Made by a program: the position numbers and the translations under genes. Positions 18,703-28,481 of a stretch of DNA of 64,000 nucleotides are shown here, piece by piece. Numbering within the stretch: position 1 is the stretch's first letter; every line of letters starts with the position of its first letter. The stretch is from Candidatus Kinetoplastibacterium crithidii (lineage in GTDB: Bacteria > Pseudomonadota > Gammaproteobacteria > Burkholderiales > Burkholderiaceae_B), in the NCBI GenBank assembly GCA_027557655.1, contig CP064915.1, forward strand, positions 434,001 to 498,000. Reading direction: 5' to 3'. The notes beneath the pieces are model-generated. The model ran no database searches, was not told the origin of the DNA, and saw only the letters and a list, made by a program, of their open reading frames with translations.

Positions 18703-21576
18703 TTATAATGTTCTAGCTATTTCTTTAATTTCAAAAATTTCTAACTGATCATTAGGAATAATTTCTGGATTTCCTTTCAAGGTAATACCACAATCAAATC
18801 CAGATCTTACCTCTTTAACATCATCTTTAAATCTTCGTAAAGAATCTATTTGTCCGGTCCAAACTAATACGTTATCCCTAAATAATCTTACTTTTGAATC
18901 TTTTTTTACTATACCTTCAGTTACCATACAACCAGCGACACTACCAATTTTTGATATTACATATACTTCACGAATTTCTACAGTACCAATAATGTCTTCT
19001 TTCTTCTCTGGAGCTAACATACCAGACATAGCAGATTTAATATCATTAATTGCATCATAAATAATATTATAATAATTCATTCTAACATTATTTAATTCTG
19101 CATTCTTTTTGGCTATTGCATCTGCCTTAACATTAAAACCTATTATAAAAGCATTTGAAGCAATAGCTAAATTAACATCATTATCAGATATTCCACCTAC
19201 AGCTGCATGAATAATGTTTACCTTTACTTCATCAGTAGATAGTTTTATCAATGAATTAGCTAAAGCTTCTTGAGAACCTTGGACATCTGCTTTTATAATA
19301 ATAGATAGCACCCTAGATTCTACAGCATCAGCCATATTATCAAACATAGATTCAAAATTTGCAGCATGTTTTTTTGCTAATTTTGAATCTCTAAACTTAC
19401 CTTGCCTAAATAAAGCTATTTCTCTGGCTTTACGCTCATCAGTTAATGAAACTAGAATATCTCCGGCAGAAGGAACATCAGTAAGACCATGTATTTCCAC
19501 AGGAGTTGAAGGCCCAGCTTCTTGCAAAGCAATTCCTCTTTCATCCAACATTGCTCTAACACGACCAAATGTAGCTCCCACAAGAACAATATCACCTTTT
19601 TTTAAGGTCCCATTTTGGATTAGAACAGTAGAAATAGGACCTTTGCCCTTATCAAGACTTGCCTCTATAACTACACCTTTGGCATTAACATTTGCGGAAG
19701 ATTTAAGTTCTAAAATTTCTGCTTGTAATAATATATGTTCTAATAAACTATCTATTCCAGAACCAGTTTTAGAAGAAACCATTATAAATGGGATATCACC
19801 ACCATATTCTTCTGGAACTATACCCTCTGATATTAACTCTTGTCTTACTTTATCTAAATTAGCAGATTGTTTATCAGATTTTGTTAATGCAACAATCATA
19901 GGTATAGAAGCTGATTTAACATGACTTATAGCTTCTTTTGTTTGTGGCATAACTCCATCATCTGCAGCAACTACTAAAACAACAATATCTGTAGCCTTTG
20001 CTCCTCTAGCCCTCATGGAAGCAAAAGCTTCATGTCCTGGAGTATCAAGAAAAGTTATCGAACCCAAAGCAGTTTTTACATTATAAGCACCTATATGTTG
20101 AGTTATACCGCCTGCTTCATTACTTGCAATATTAGCTTTTCTTATATAGTCAAGCAAAGAAGTTTTACCATGATCGACATGACCCATAACAGTAACTACA
20201 GGAGCTCTTGTAATATAATCAGATTGATTAATAACCTTAGATTCATCTAAAAAAGTTTCAGGATCATCTGTCTTTGCTGCAATTGCTGTATGACCAAGAT
20301 CTTCAACGACTATCATAGCTGTCTCTTGATCTAGTACCTGATTAATAGTAACCATTTGACCAAGTTTCATAAGATGTTTTATTACTTCAGCCGCTTTGAT
20401 AGACATTTTATGAGCTAAATCTGCAACAGTAATAGTCTCAGGGACATGTATTTTTTTAATTATAAACTCTTGTTGCTGGTTAATAGAATCTTTTGAGAAA
20501 TTATTAAAGTTATGTTTATTATTTTTCGAAGATTTATTAGTTTTTATTCCAGAAACCTTCCATCCATCAACATCATTTAATAATGTCGAACGCTTATCTC
20601 TATCTAAATTTTTCCTACGAGAACTCTCTTCACTCCAAGCTGAAGAAACATCAGATGATTTTAGTGACTTTTTTGAAGAAGTATTACTCTTATTATCTTT
20701 TTTTACAGAAATATTTTTATTGTTTTTAGAATTGACAGGATTTTCGGTTGTTTTTGCAACTTTACGTGGACGATTCAACATATTTTGCAAAGCAGCAGCT
20801 TCAGCTTCAGAAGTTTTTTTTGCGTTTTCCCTATCATTGATAAATTTCTCAGATTTTTTTTCTGTCTTTGTAATTAGATTTTGATTTGCACTACGATTAT
20901 TTATTACATTCTTAGGATTTTTCATAATTTGAGACTTAGAAGAAGGCTCCATCTTATTTGAATCTTTATTGTAAGATTCAATATTATTATCAATAATATC
21001 GATAGATGCCTTTAATGGCATATTAATACCATTTTTTAGTGAATTTTTATGCTCTATATCTTCATTTTGAGATTTTAAAAGATTCTCAGCATCAACTTTT
21101 CCAATATTTTCATTAAAATTTACAGAAGAATCTTCCTTAGACAAATGCTCATTCTTAAATAAATCTGTATCTTTAATAGAAATTTTAGATGGAGATTCAT
21201 CAATATTTTCATTTATTTTATTAATAACATTATTATTAATTCCAACTTTTTCTTTTTCTATATCTTTATTAAAATTTTCATTTTTTTTAACAAAAGTACG
21301 TTTTTTCAGAATTTTCACTTGAATAGTTCTAGATCTGCCCCTGGCATCAGCCTGATAAATTTCACTAGTTTCTTTTTTAGTCAAAACTATCTTTTTATCC
21401 TTATTATCCATACCATGAGCTTTACGCAAAGATTCTAATAGTTTAATTTTATCGCTATTAGTAACAAAGTCTTTTACTGAACTAACACTAGCACCAGCAG
21501 ATCTTAATTGATCCAATAACACATCAGCAGACATATTAAGCTCAACAGCAAACTGAGCTACAGTTATAATCGACAT
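18703..21576 (-). CDS. infB: Translation initiation factor IF-2
   Basis: GTPase that brings fMet-tRNA to the 30S subunit; 957 aa from ATG 21576 (a TTG one codon upstream is ignored). Order: N-terminal IF2_N helix domain (SIITVAQFAVELNMS), a long low-complexity Lys/Asn/Ser-rich linker (about 70-370), a second IF2_N domain (VADLAHKMSIKAAEVIKHLMKLG), the G domain (GHVDHGKTSLLDYI, DTPGHEAFASMRARGA), then domains II, III and C2. The G4 motif is TKSD (T565) rather than the NKxD usual in IF2. It is cotranscribed with nusA upstream (81 bp) and rbfA downstream. Confidence 0.97.
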   Translation of the reverse strand: MSIITVAQFAVELNMSADVLLDQLRSAGASVSSVKDFVTNSDKIKLLESLRKAHGMDNKDKKIVLTKKETSEIYQADARGRSRTIQVKILKKRTFVKKNENFNKDIEKEKVGINNNVINKINENIDESPSKISIKDTDLFKNEHLSKEDSSVNFNENIGKVDAENLLKSQNEDIEHKNSLKNGINMPLKASIDIIDNNIESYNKDSNKMEPSSKSQIMKNPKNVINNRSANQNLITKTEKKSEKFINDRENAKKTSEAEAAALQNMLNRPRKVAKTTENPVNSKNNKNISVKKDNKSNTSSKKSLKSSDVSSAWSEESSRRKNLDRDKRSTLLNDVDGWKVSGIKTNKSSKNNKHNFNNFSKDSINQQQEFIIKKIHVPETITVADLAHKMSIKAAEVIKHLMKLGQMVTINQVLDQETAMIVVEDLGHTAIAAKTDDPETFLDESKVINQSDYITRAPVVTVMGHVDHGKTSLLDYIRKANIASNEAGGITQHIGAYNVKTALGSITFLDTPGHEAFASMRARGAKATDIVVLVVAADDGVMPQTKEAISHVKSASIPMIVALTKSDKQSANLDKVRQELISEGIVPEEYGGDIPFIMVSSKTGSGIDSLLEHILLQAEILELKSSANVNAKGVVIEASLDKGKGPISTVLIQNGTLKKGDIVLVGATFGRVRAMLDERGIALQEAGPSTPVEIHGLTDVPSAGDILVSLTDERKAREIALFRQGKFRDSKLAKKHAANFESMFDNMADAVESRVLSIIIKADVQGSQEALANSLIKLSTDEVKVNIIHAAVGGISDNDVNLAIASNAFIIGFNVKADAIAKKNAELNNVRMNYYNIIYDAINDIKSAMSGMLAPEKKEDIIGTVEIREVYVISKIGSVAGCMVTEGIVKKDSKVRLFRDNVLVWTGQIDSLRRFKDDVKEVRSGFDCGITLKGNPEIIPNDQLEIFEIKEIARTL

Positions 21577-21657
21577 CAAGACATATTCCCTGTATAGCTA
21601 AAATAAAAAAATAAAAAATAAATAATAAATAATATATAAAAATTCTAATTTAAATAA

Positions 21658-23127
21658 TTATTTAAACCAATCTTCACGTGCTAGCATTATCAATTCACTA
21701 GCCTCATTAAAATTTAAACCTGATATCTCAGATAATTCCCCAGCATCCAACTCTGCTAAATCTTTTTTAGTAAAAATATTATTTGATCTTAAAGATTCCA
21801 AAATATTACTATCAATATCTCTACTATCTAACATGGATTTTAAACCTAAATTTTCTTCCTTAACTATAGCCTCAGTTAATAAGGCATTTCTAGCAGATAA
21901 TCTCAAATTATTCACAAAATCTTCACTAAAAGATTTTATATCTAATAACTCTTGCAATGGAACATATGCTATTTCTTCTATACCAGAAAATCCATTTTCT
22001 ATCAAAATATCAGCCTCACTATTACTGATATTTAATTTATCTACAAAATAAGATGTCAGTCTCAATTTTTCAGTTTCCTGTCTCTTCAAACTTTCATCAG
22101 AAGTCATTATGTTTATTTTCCAACCAGTTAAATCTGATGCAAGTCTAACATTTTGGCCTTTAATTCCGATTGCTTTGGGTAAATTATCATCATCGACAAC
22201 TACATCCATAGAATGATTATTTTCATCGACAACTATAGATTCAACATTTGCAGGAGACAAAGCACCGATTACAAACTGTGCTGGATCTGGTGACCATAAA
22301 ACTATATCTACTTGTTCCCCACCTAATTCATTCCGAACAGCCGTTACTCGTAAACCTCTCATTCCAACACAAGTTCCAATAGGATCTATACGTTTATCGT
22401 TGGCTACTACTGCAATTTTAGCTCTTATTCCTGGATCACGAGCAGCTGCCTTTATTTCTAATAAACCTTGTTCTATTTCTGGAACTTCATTTTCAAACAA
22501 ATATTTTATAAAATCAGGTGCTGTTCTTGATAATATAACTCTCTGACCACGAATATTACGATCAATTTTTAATACCAAAGCTCTGACTCTGTCACCCATT
22601 CTCAAATTTTCCTTAGGAATCATTTCAGAACGCGGTAACCTAGCTTCTATTCTACCTATATCTACTATTGCATCACCTTTATCAATTCTCTTTATTATGC
22701 CAGATATTATATTTTCTCCACGACTAAGAAAATCATTCAATATTTGTTCTTTCTCTGCATCTCTTACTCGTTGTAGAATAGCCTGCTTAGCAGCTTGAGC
22801 ACTAATCCTACCAAATTCAGACTGATCTAGAGGTTCTTCCAAGTAATCTCCGATATCAATATTAGGATCTATATCCCTAGCATCTAACAACATCTCTTGC
22901 TTATCAGGATCCTGTAATCCATCTTCATCAGGCACAACAAGCCATCGACGGAAACCTTCATATTTACCCGTATCTCTATCTATAGAGACCCGAATATCAA
23001 CATCCTCTTTAAATTTTTTCTTCATAGCAAAGGCAAGAGCACCCTCTAAAGCTGAAAAAATAACTTCACGGGTAACATTTTTTTCACGTGCCAATGCATC
23101 GACTAACATAAGAATTTCACGACTCAT
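21658..23127 (-). CDS. nusA: Transcription termination/antitermination protein NusA
   Basis: Elongation factor that binds RNA polymerase and nascent RNA. It is 489 aa from ATG 23127; I prefer this to the ATG two codons upstream because MSREILMLVDALAREKNV is the family start and the ATG overlaps the rimP stop as ATGA. Domains: N-terminal polymerase-binding domain, S1 (about 135-200), KH1/KH2 (including IDPIGTCVGMRGLRV and KAIGIKGQNVRLASDL), and two C-terminal acidic repeat domains, as in other proteobacteria. Part of rimP-nusA-infB. Confidence 0.96.
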   Translation of the reverse strand: MSREILMLVDALAREKNVTREVIFSALEGALAFAMKKKFKEDVDIRVSIDRDTGKYEGFRRWLVVPDEDGLQDPDKQEMLLDARDIDPNIDIGDYLEEPLDQSEFGRISAQAAKQAILQRVRDAEKEQILNDFLSRGENIISGIIKRIDKGDAIVDIGRIEARLPRSEMIPKENLRMGDRVRALVLKIDRNIRGQRVILSRTAPDFIKYLFENEVPEIEQGLLEIKAAARDPGIRAKIAVVANDKRIDPIGTCVGMRGLRVTAVRNELGGEQVDIVLWSPDPAQFVIGALSPANVESIVVDENNHSMDVVVDDDNLPKAIGIKGQNVRLASDLTGWKINIMTSDESLKRQETEKLRLTSYFVDKLNISNSEADILIENGFSGIEEIAYVPLQELLDIKSFSEDFVNNLRLSARNALLTEAIVKEENLGLKSMLDSRDIDSNILESLRSNNIFTKKDLAELDAGELSEISGLNFNEASELIMLAREDWFK

Positions 23128-23642
23128 CGCCATTTGCCCTTGAAATCTATAATAGGATCTAATTTTGCTCGATCCACATCATTAAGAACGAAATCAATAG
23201 TTTGAATATTTTTTTTATCATCCAAACTATCAATATTTATTCCAAACGTAATATCACAGTAATCTGCTTCATTTACCTTATATTCATAAGGTAAATCACT
23301 TTTTAAAAACAAAACACCTCTAAAAATTTTTCTACCATTAAGCGCATTATGAAATTTAATTTCAACTCTTTCACCAATAAAACGCAAAAAATCAGAAAAC
23401 TTACGCAATGGTCTATCTATTCCTGGAGAACTAACTTCAAGATTACTATAATTAACATTTTCTACAGTGAACACATGAGATAAATGACGAGATACTTTTT
23501 CACAATCATCTATACTTATGCCTGATACTTTATCAATGGTAACACGCAAAACACCAGCAGGAAGAATCTCTACATCAACAAGTTCAAAATCACTTGACAA
23601 TCCTTGTAATGCATTTTCTGCAATAGAAAATAAATCAATCAT
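23124..23642 (-). CDS. rimP: Ribosome maturation factor RimP
   Basis: 30S assembly factor. The protein is 172 aa. Features: LVDVEILPAGVLRVTIDK in the N-terminal domain, CEKVSRHLSHVF, then LEVSSPGIDRPLRKFSDF, the family hallmark, and a C-terminal SH3-like barrel. It is the first gene of the rimP-nusA-infB-rbfA-truB-typA run and is translationally coupled to nusA (4-bp overlap). Confidence 0.95.
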   Translation of the reverse strand: MIDLFSIAENALQGLSSDFELVDVEILPAGVLRVTIDKVSGISIDDCEKVSRHLSHVFTVENVNYSNLEVSSPGIDRPLRKFSDFLRFIGERVEIKFHNALNGRKIFRGVLFLKSDLPYEYKVNEADYCDITFGINIDSLDDKKNIQTIDFVLNDVDRAKLDPIIDFKGKWR

Positions 23643-23828
23643 ATGTAAAATTTATAAATGGATAAAATCCAATAAAGATAAAGAATAAAAAAGAGCCTGT
23701 TCAGCTCAAAGAAGCTTAATACGAAAATAGAACAACCTCACTCATTCATGGTAAACCAGTGTCCATCTGACAATTTTAACAGACATTTGATCAAAATTAT
23801 ACTATAAGTGTAAAAGTATACAAAAAAA

Positions 23829-25283
23829 TCAATTTAAATGTCTTCTTTTTCTACTAAGAACTCCTAAATTAGATTCATGGGCACTTGGATTACTAGGCTG
23901 CCAATCATCATTAGGATTAGTAATTGTATTAACTAAGGCCTTTTTTCTTTTAGAAAAAGTATCTTTATTTTTATTCGAGGAATTTAGATTATTATTTCTT
24001 TTAAAAACAACTTTGCTATCATAAGCTTTATGAGAACTAGATCTATTAAGGGAGTCGTTAAGTGAAGGAGAATTTATAGATATTGCATTATTTTCGTTAG
24101 TTTTAACATTTATATCATTCTTATTAATTGAATAATTATTAGAATAATTGTTATTGCGCTTAAATGTTTTAGATTCCTTTTGATATGAAGAACGAGAATC
24201 GATTTTATTTTTCTTGAATAAATCAATTCTATTAGGTTCTCTAATAGAATTTGAAGGACTAATAAAATCCTTTGTATTTGAAAACCCACTATTAAGCATA
24301 ATTGCCATTACAGATGAATCATCGAATTCATAATAATTACCACGGCGCAAATTACGTGGTAATGATATATCGCCATATCTTACCCTAATTAACCTACTTA
24401 CCATAATACCTATACTTTCAAACATTCTTCTAATTTCGCGATTTCTACCTTCTTTTATAACTACCTTATACCAACGATTTGTTGACTCACCGCCTAAAGA
24501 TTCTAAGGATTCAAAACGAGCAATGCCATCGTCTAAAGATACTCCTTCCTTCAAAGATTTTCTTTGTAGATCTGTAAGTTCACCAACAACTCTTACTGCA
24601 TACTCACGCTCAAAATTATATCTTGGATGCATAAAGTAATTTGCTAAATCCCCAGAAGTTGTAAAAATGAGTAGACCCTCTGTATTTATATCTAATCTAC
24701 CAACAGATATCCATCTACCTAATTCTATTTTCGGCAGATGAGCAAAAACACTTTCCCTGCCCTGAGGATCTTTACTGCTTACTATTTCTCCAGAAGGTTT
24801 ATGATATACCAAAATTCTTGGAGACTTACGAATATTTGCTCTACGAATTAACTTTCCATTTAGACGGATAAGATCGCTTGGTTTTACCCTTTGACCAATA
24901 TGAGCTGGAGCTCCATTAACAGATATTCTACCAGCAACTATAAGGTCTTCCATCTCCCTTCTAGACCCAATTCCCAATTCCGCAAGAACTTTATGTAATT
25001 TAGGATTAAAATCATTATTACTTAAAGTTCTCTTTAATTTATTCGCAATACGGTCTGATTTTTCTAAAAAAGGAAAATCTAGATTATCAACATTATTAAC
25101 AGATTCATTATTAGCAACATGTATACTAGAATCACTAATATTGTCTCTATGACGCCTAAATGGAGTGCGTAGTTTACATCGTTTATTACGAGATAAATTT
25201 ACTTTATTTTCGCAATCACAATCTGATTCTGACAACTTATCACCATTACAAATACTGCTTGGTGTAGCTTTATTATTAGTCAC
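23829..25283 (-). CDS. rluB: 23S rRNA pseudouridine(2605) synthase RluB
   Basis: RsuA/RluB-family enzyme modifying 23S rRNA near the peptidyl-transferase centre; 484 aa. A basic N-terminal extension (about 1-95) precedes an S4 RNA-binding domain (PKLHKVLAELGIGSRREMED, NGAPAHIGQRV). The catalytic domain has GRLDINTEGLLIFT (nucleophilic Asp) and NREIRRMFESIG. The C-terminal 130 residues are low-complexity Asn/Ser/Lys. The start is GTG with TGGAG about 9 nt upstream. The position before rimP is the usual betaproteobacterial context. Confidence 0.93.
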   Translation of the reverse strand: MTNNKATPSSICNGDKLSESDCDCENKVNLSRNKRCKLRTPFRRHRDNISDSSIHVANNESVNNVDNLDFPFLEKSDRIANKLKRTLSNNDFNPKLHKVLAELGIGSRREMEDLIVAGRISVNGAPAHIGQRVKPSDLIRLNGKLIRRANIRKSPRILVYHKPSGEIVSSKDPQGRESVFAHLPKIELGRWISVGRLDINTEGLLIFTTSGDLANYFMHPRYNFEREYAVRVVGELTDLQRKSLKEGVSLDDGIARFESLESLGGESTNRWYKVVIKEGRNREIRRMFESIGIMVSRLIRVRYGDISLPRNLRRGNYYEFDDSSVMAIMLNSGFSNTKDFISPSNSIREPNRIDLFKKNKIDSRSSYQKESKTFKRNNNYSNNYSINKNDINVKTNENNAISINSPSLNDSLNRSSSHKAYDSKVVFKRNNNLNSSNKNKDTFSKRKKALVNTITNPNDDWQPSNPSAHESNLGVLSRKRRHLN

Positions 25284-25628
25284 CTAAACAACTCCAAACC
25301 ATAAACTCCTGGAAGGTTTACTAACAGCAGTAGATATTCCCAAATAAATTTTATTTTAAAATATAAAACTAGAAAACTTCAGGATTGAATAAAAGAAAGA
25401 TATTAAACACAAATAAAATTTGTGACACTGTTATCTAAATAATTCTATTAGAAAACATAAATCATAAGCAAACATAATATATAAAAATGCTTATTTAATT
25501 CTACATTATATAAAGAAAATATGTAAATAGGTAATTAAAAATTATTGATTAATTTTAAATAAACATTATTATACAATAATGGTTCTTATAAAGAAACTCG
25601 AAATAAAGCCATAAGACATAATAAATAA
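25284..25628. other. 345-bp AT-rich spacer between rluB and tRNA-Thr
   Basis: No gene, strong inverted repeat or recognisable RNA is seen. It should hold the rluB promoter (minus) and the tRNA promoter (plus). Confidence 0.5.
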
Positions 25629-25704
25629 GCCGGTATAGCTTAGATGGTAGAGCAGCGCATTCGTAATGCGAAGGCCAGAGGTTCGACTCCTCTTATCGGC
25701 ACCA
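25629..25704 (+). tRNA. tRNA-Thr(CGU)
   Basis: A complete 76-nt cloverleaf with encoded ACCA end. The 7-bp acceptor stem pairs 25629-25635 with the bases just before ACCA, with one G-U. The D arm contains the GCTTAGATGGTAGAGC pattern, the anticodon loop is TTCGTAA (anticodon CGT), and the T arm has GGTTCGACTCC. The anticodon arm matches E. coli tRNA-Thr(CGU) as I remember it. It stands alone, with no tRNA neighbours, and reads ACG codons. Confidence 0.96.
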
Positions 25705-25946
25705 AAAATTTATTCCTATATACAAATTCGGCTATAATCATATAGATAACCACATAATAATGCAACTTTCGATAGTTTATTATTAACCCTAAGCATATTT
25801 TATTAGAATCTGTTTAGAAAAATATAAGTTGTATTCAAACAATCAAATACAAGTTATCTATAATGAAATATGGCATTACAAAAACAATAGCATTACAATG
25901 TTATTTTGTTTAATAATTATAACATAATGATTGGAATTCGCTTATT

Positions 25947-26210
25947 ATGAAACCAAATATACACCCAGAATATCGTGATGTTGTTTTTCTAGATATACAA
26001 ACTGATCATAAACTCATTGTTAGATCAACTGTAAAAACTAGGGAATCTATTAAAATAGAAGGCAATGAGTATCCTTTGTTTAAATGTGATGTTACTTCAA
26101 AATCACATCCATTTTACACAGGAGCACAAACTAGACTGGTTGAAACCGGTAGAGTTGAAAAGTTCAGAGCACGCTTTTCTCGCACTGCTACACCTAAAAC
26201 CAAGCAATAA
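25947..26210 (+). CDS. rpmE2: 50S ribosomal protein L31 type B
   Basis: The protein is 87 aa. MKPNIHPEYRDVVFLDIQTD and KSHPFYTGAQ are typical of L31; the zinc-binding CxxC pair of type A is absent, so this is the zinc-independent type B paralogue. In many bacteria type B is induced by zinc limitation; here it may be the only L31. It lies 242 bp downstream of tRNA-Thr and is followed by a hairpin. Confidence 0.94.
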   Translation: MKPNIHPEYRDVVFLDIQTDHKLIVRSTVKTRESIKIEGNEYPLFKCDVTSKSHPFYTGAQTRLVETGRVEKFRARFSRTATPKTKQ

Positions 26211-26220
26211 AATACTATAT

Positions 26221-26269
26221 TTTTACCTAAATTATATCTACAACAATTGAATATTTTAGGTAAAATTTT
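26221..26269 (+). terminator. Probable intrinsic terminator of rpmE2
   Basis: An 11-bp perfect inverted repeat (26221-26231 with 26255-26265) with a 23-nt loop is followed by TTTT, 10 bp after the rpmE2 stop. The stem is AT-rich with two central G-C pairs. Confidence 0.5.
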
Positions 26270-26336
26270 CTTAATTAGTATTGATATAATTTTTATATTA
26301 TTTGTTAAAATATTATAAAATCAACATAAAATAGAT

Positions 26337-26364
26337 AAAAAATCATAAAAAATCATAAAAAATC
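26337..26364. repeat. Short tandem repeat, 10-bp unit
   Basis: The unit aatcataaaa occurs twice in direct tandem (26341-26360) with partial copies on each side, in the leader region of the MATE gene. Probably slippage in AT-rich DNA. Confidence 0.7.
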
Positions 26365-26445
26365 TCAAGATAGTTTCTTTTCCATTAAATAAGAAAATAT
26401 AGAAATAAATCTTATCCTTGTAAATTATTAACTAAACAAGAAAAC

Positions 26446-27843
26446 ATGATTATAGAAAAAAAAAGAACTATATCGAAAGAAATATTAAGTCAATTCTGGC
26501 CAATATTAATCACCCAAATTGTATCTGTATCCTATGGTTTAATTGATACAATTATGAGTGGACATTCGAGCAAGGAAGACTTAGCAGTTGTTGCATTATC
26601 AAGCTCTATATATATAACAATATTTGTAAGTTTGATAGGAGTCATTAACTCCTTAATACCTATAATAGCGAATAATTTTGGCAAAAAAAAATATGAAGCA
26701 ATAGGTATCTACTGGTGTCAAGGAGTTTGGATTGCAATTCTCTTATCTTTTATAGGTTCTATCTTTCTATATTTTCCAAATATATGGTTTAGTTTTTTTG
26801 AAGATATGGATGAGAATATTTATTCTAATATATCTTCCTATTTAAATATATTAATATTTGCTTTGCCAGCATCCTTAATTTTCAGAACTATATATAATTT
26901 ATGTGCTTCATTATCTAGGTTTAAAAAGTTAATGATTATAAGCATATTCTCCATAATTCTTAAAATTATATTTAATTGTATATTTATATTTGGATATAAA
27001 TATATTCCGAAAATGGGCGCAACTGGAGCAGCATTATCAACTGCTATCGTAACTTGGATAAATCTTATAATTGCTTTTTATATTATAAAAACAGATGTTT
27101 TTTTCTCTAAATTCCAACTAACCATATATAAACCTAAATTAACAGAAATGAAAGAACTCCTAAAAATTGGTCTACCAATGAGTGGTTCTTATTTAGTAGA
27201 AGTAGTAACATTTACATCCATGGCAATATTAGTTGCTCAAGAAGGACTTATAGCCATTGGAGGACATCAGATTATTGCTAATATAGCAGGAGTGACATAT
27301 GTTTTTCCAATCGCTTTAGGAATAGCAACATCTTCAGCTGTTGCACAAGCAATTGGAGCAGAAGATTATAAACTAGCTAAAGAAATAGGAAATACAGGAT
27401 TAAGATTAACTATTTTCCTATCCCTTATCATTGCAATCCTTATTTTTTCAAATAAAGAGAATATAATAAATATATATACTAATGATGGTTTAATAAAACA
27501 TACTATCCTGAATCTCATTATGATAGTATTGCCATTATTTCATATATTTGATTCTATTCAATGCTTCAATTCGTACCTATTAAGAGCTTATAAAATAAGC
27601 ACTATACCATTTATTACTCAAATAATATCTTTGGGAGTTATAGGGTTAGGTGGAGGATGGTATTTTGGTTTTGGAAAAGGAATTGGTTATTTTGAACATA
27701 TTCATAAAATTATTGCACCAGAATCATATATTTCAGTAAGTAGTTTATGGATACTATCAACAATTGGAATGATTGTATCATCATTTTTTCTATATATTAT
27801 ATATATTAGAATTACAAACAAATATGCTAATAAAAAAAATTAA
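26446..27843 (+). CDS. MATE-family multidrug/cation exporter
   Basis: An inner-membrane antiporter of 465 aa with about 12 hydrophobic segments in two similar halves. The N-terminal FWPILITQIVSVSYGLIDTIMSGH and the second-half KIGLPMSGSYLVEVVTF with HQIIANIAGVTYVFPIALGIATSSAVAQAIG are typical NorM-like MATE signatures. The family exports organic cations or drugs with Na+ or H+ influx. The substrate is unknown; in a symbiont it may move a metabolite to the host, but that is conjecture. It converges on orn with only 4 bp between stops. Confidence 0.88.
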   Translation: MIIEKKRTISKEILSQFWPILITQIVSVSYGLIDTIMSGHSSKEDLAVVALSSSIYITIFVSLIGVINSLIPIIANNFGKKKYEAIGIYWCQGVWIAILLSFIGSIFLYFPNIWFSFFEDMDENIYSNISSYLNILIFALPASLIFRTIYNLCASLSRFKKLMIISIFSIILKIIFNCIFIFGYKYIPKMGATGAALSTAIVTWINLIIAFYIIKTDVFFSKFQLTIYKPKLTEMKELLKIGLPMSGSYLVEVVTFTSMAILVAQEGLIAIGGHQIIANIAGVTYVFPIALGIATSSAVAQAIGAEDYKLAKEIGNTGLRLTIFLSLIIAILIFSNKENIINIYTNDGLIKHTILNLIMIVLPLFHIFDSIQCFNSYLLRAYKISTIPFITQIISLGVIGLGGGWYFGFGKGIGYFEHIHKIIAPESYISVSSLWILSTIGMIVSSFFLYIIYIRITNKYANKKN

Positions 27844-27847
27844 CTTT

Positions 27848-28393
27848 TTAAATAAAAAAATTTTTTTTATAAAATTTTAACTCTTCTATAGACTCGTAAA
27901 TATCGGCTAACGCCTCATGTTTATTCTGTTTAATAAATTTATATTTTGAATTAGGATACCATCTATGAATAACTTCTTTTATAGAACTAACATCTAAATT
28001 ACGATAATGAAAAAAATTTTCTAAATTAGGCATATATAATTTCATAAAACTACGATCTTGATGCACAGTATTACCGCATAAAGGAGATGTATTTGCAACT
28101 ACATATTTTTTTAGAAAATCCAATATAATTATTTCAGCATCATTCTCATTTAATTCAGATTTCTTAACCTTTTCAACTAAACCACTTCTGTTATGAATAG
28201 AAGTATTCCATTTATCCATATAATCTAGTATGTCGCTATTCTGCTTTATAACCAATACCGGACCTTCAGAAATTATATCTAAATTATGATCAGTAATTAA
28301 AACTGCAATTTCTAGTATACGTTCTTTAGATATATCTAAACCACTCATTTCCATATCAACCCAAACCAATCTATCATCTTTTAAATTTTTCAT
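27848..28393 (-). CDS. orn: Oligoribonuclease
   Basis: DEDDh exonuclease that degrades di- and short oligoribonucleotides to mononucleotides. The protein is 181 aa. Motif I is LVWVDMEMSGLD, motif II includes SPLCGNTVHQDRSFM, and motif III is NKHEALADIYESIEELKFY with the catalytic His and Asp. It is divergent from rsgA (88 bp apart), the usual orn/rsgA pairing. Confidence 0.95.
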   Translation of the reverse strand: MKNLKDDRLVWVDMEMSGLDISKERILEIAVLITDHNLDIISEGPVLVIKQNSDILDYMDKWNTSIHNRSGLVEKVKKSELNENDAEIIILDFLKKYVVANTSPLCGNTVHQDRSFMKLYMPNLENFFHYRNLDVSSIKEVIHRWYPNSKYKFIKQNKHEALADIYESIEELKFYKKNFFI

Positions 28394-28481
28394 ATATCAT
28401 CTATGTAATTAGTTGTAATTTTATATTAAAATACTTACTCTAATAGTAAGTTTACTATAAAAATAAACAAAATATTAATAT

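Noticed and set aside
26065..26250. Second plus-strand frame overlapping rpmE2
   Set aside because: Out-of-frame reading of rpmE2; the L31 frame is the clear gene.
26337..26364. Tandem 10-bp repeats considered as a CRISPR or phase-variation tract
   Set aside because: Only two full copies with no spacers, and not inside a coding region; slippage in AT-rich DNA is enough.
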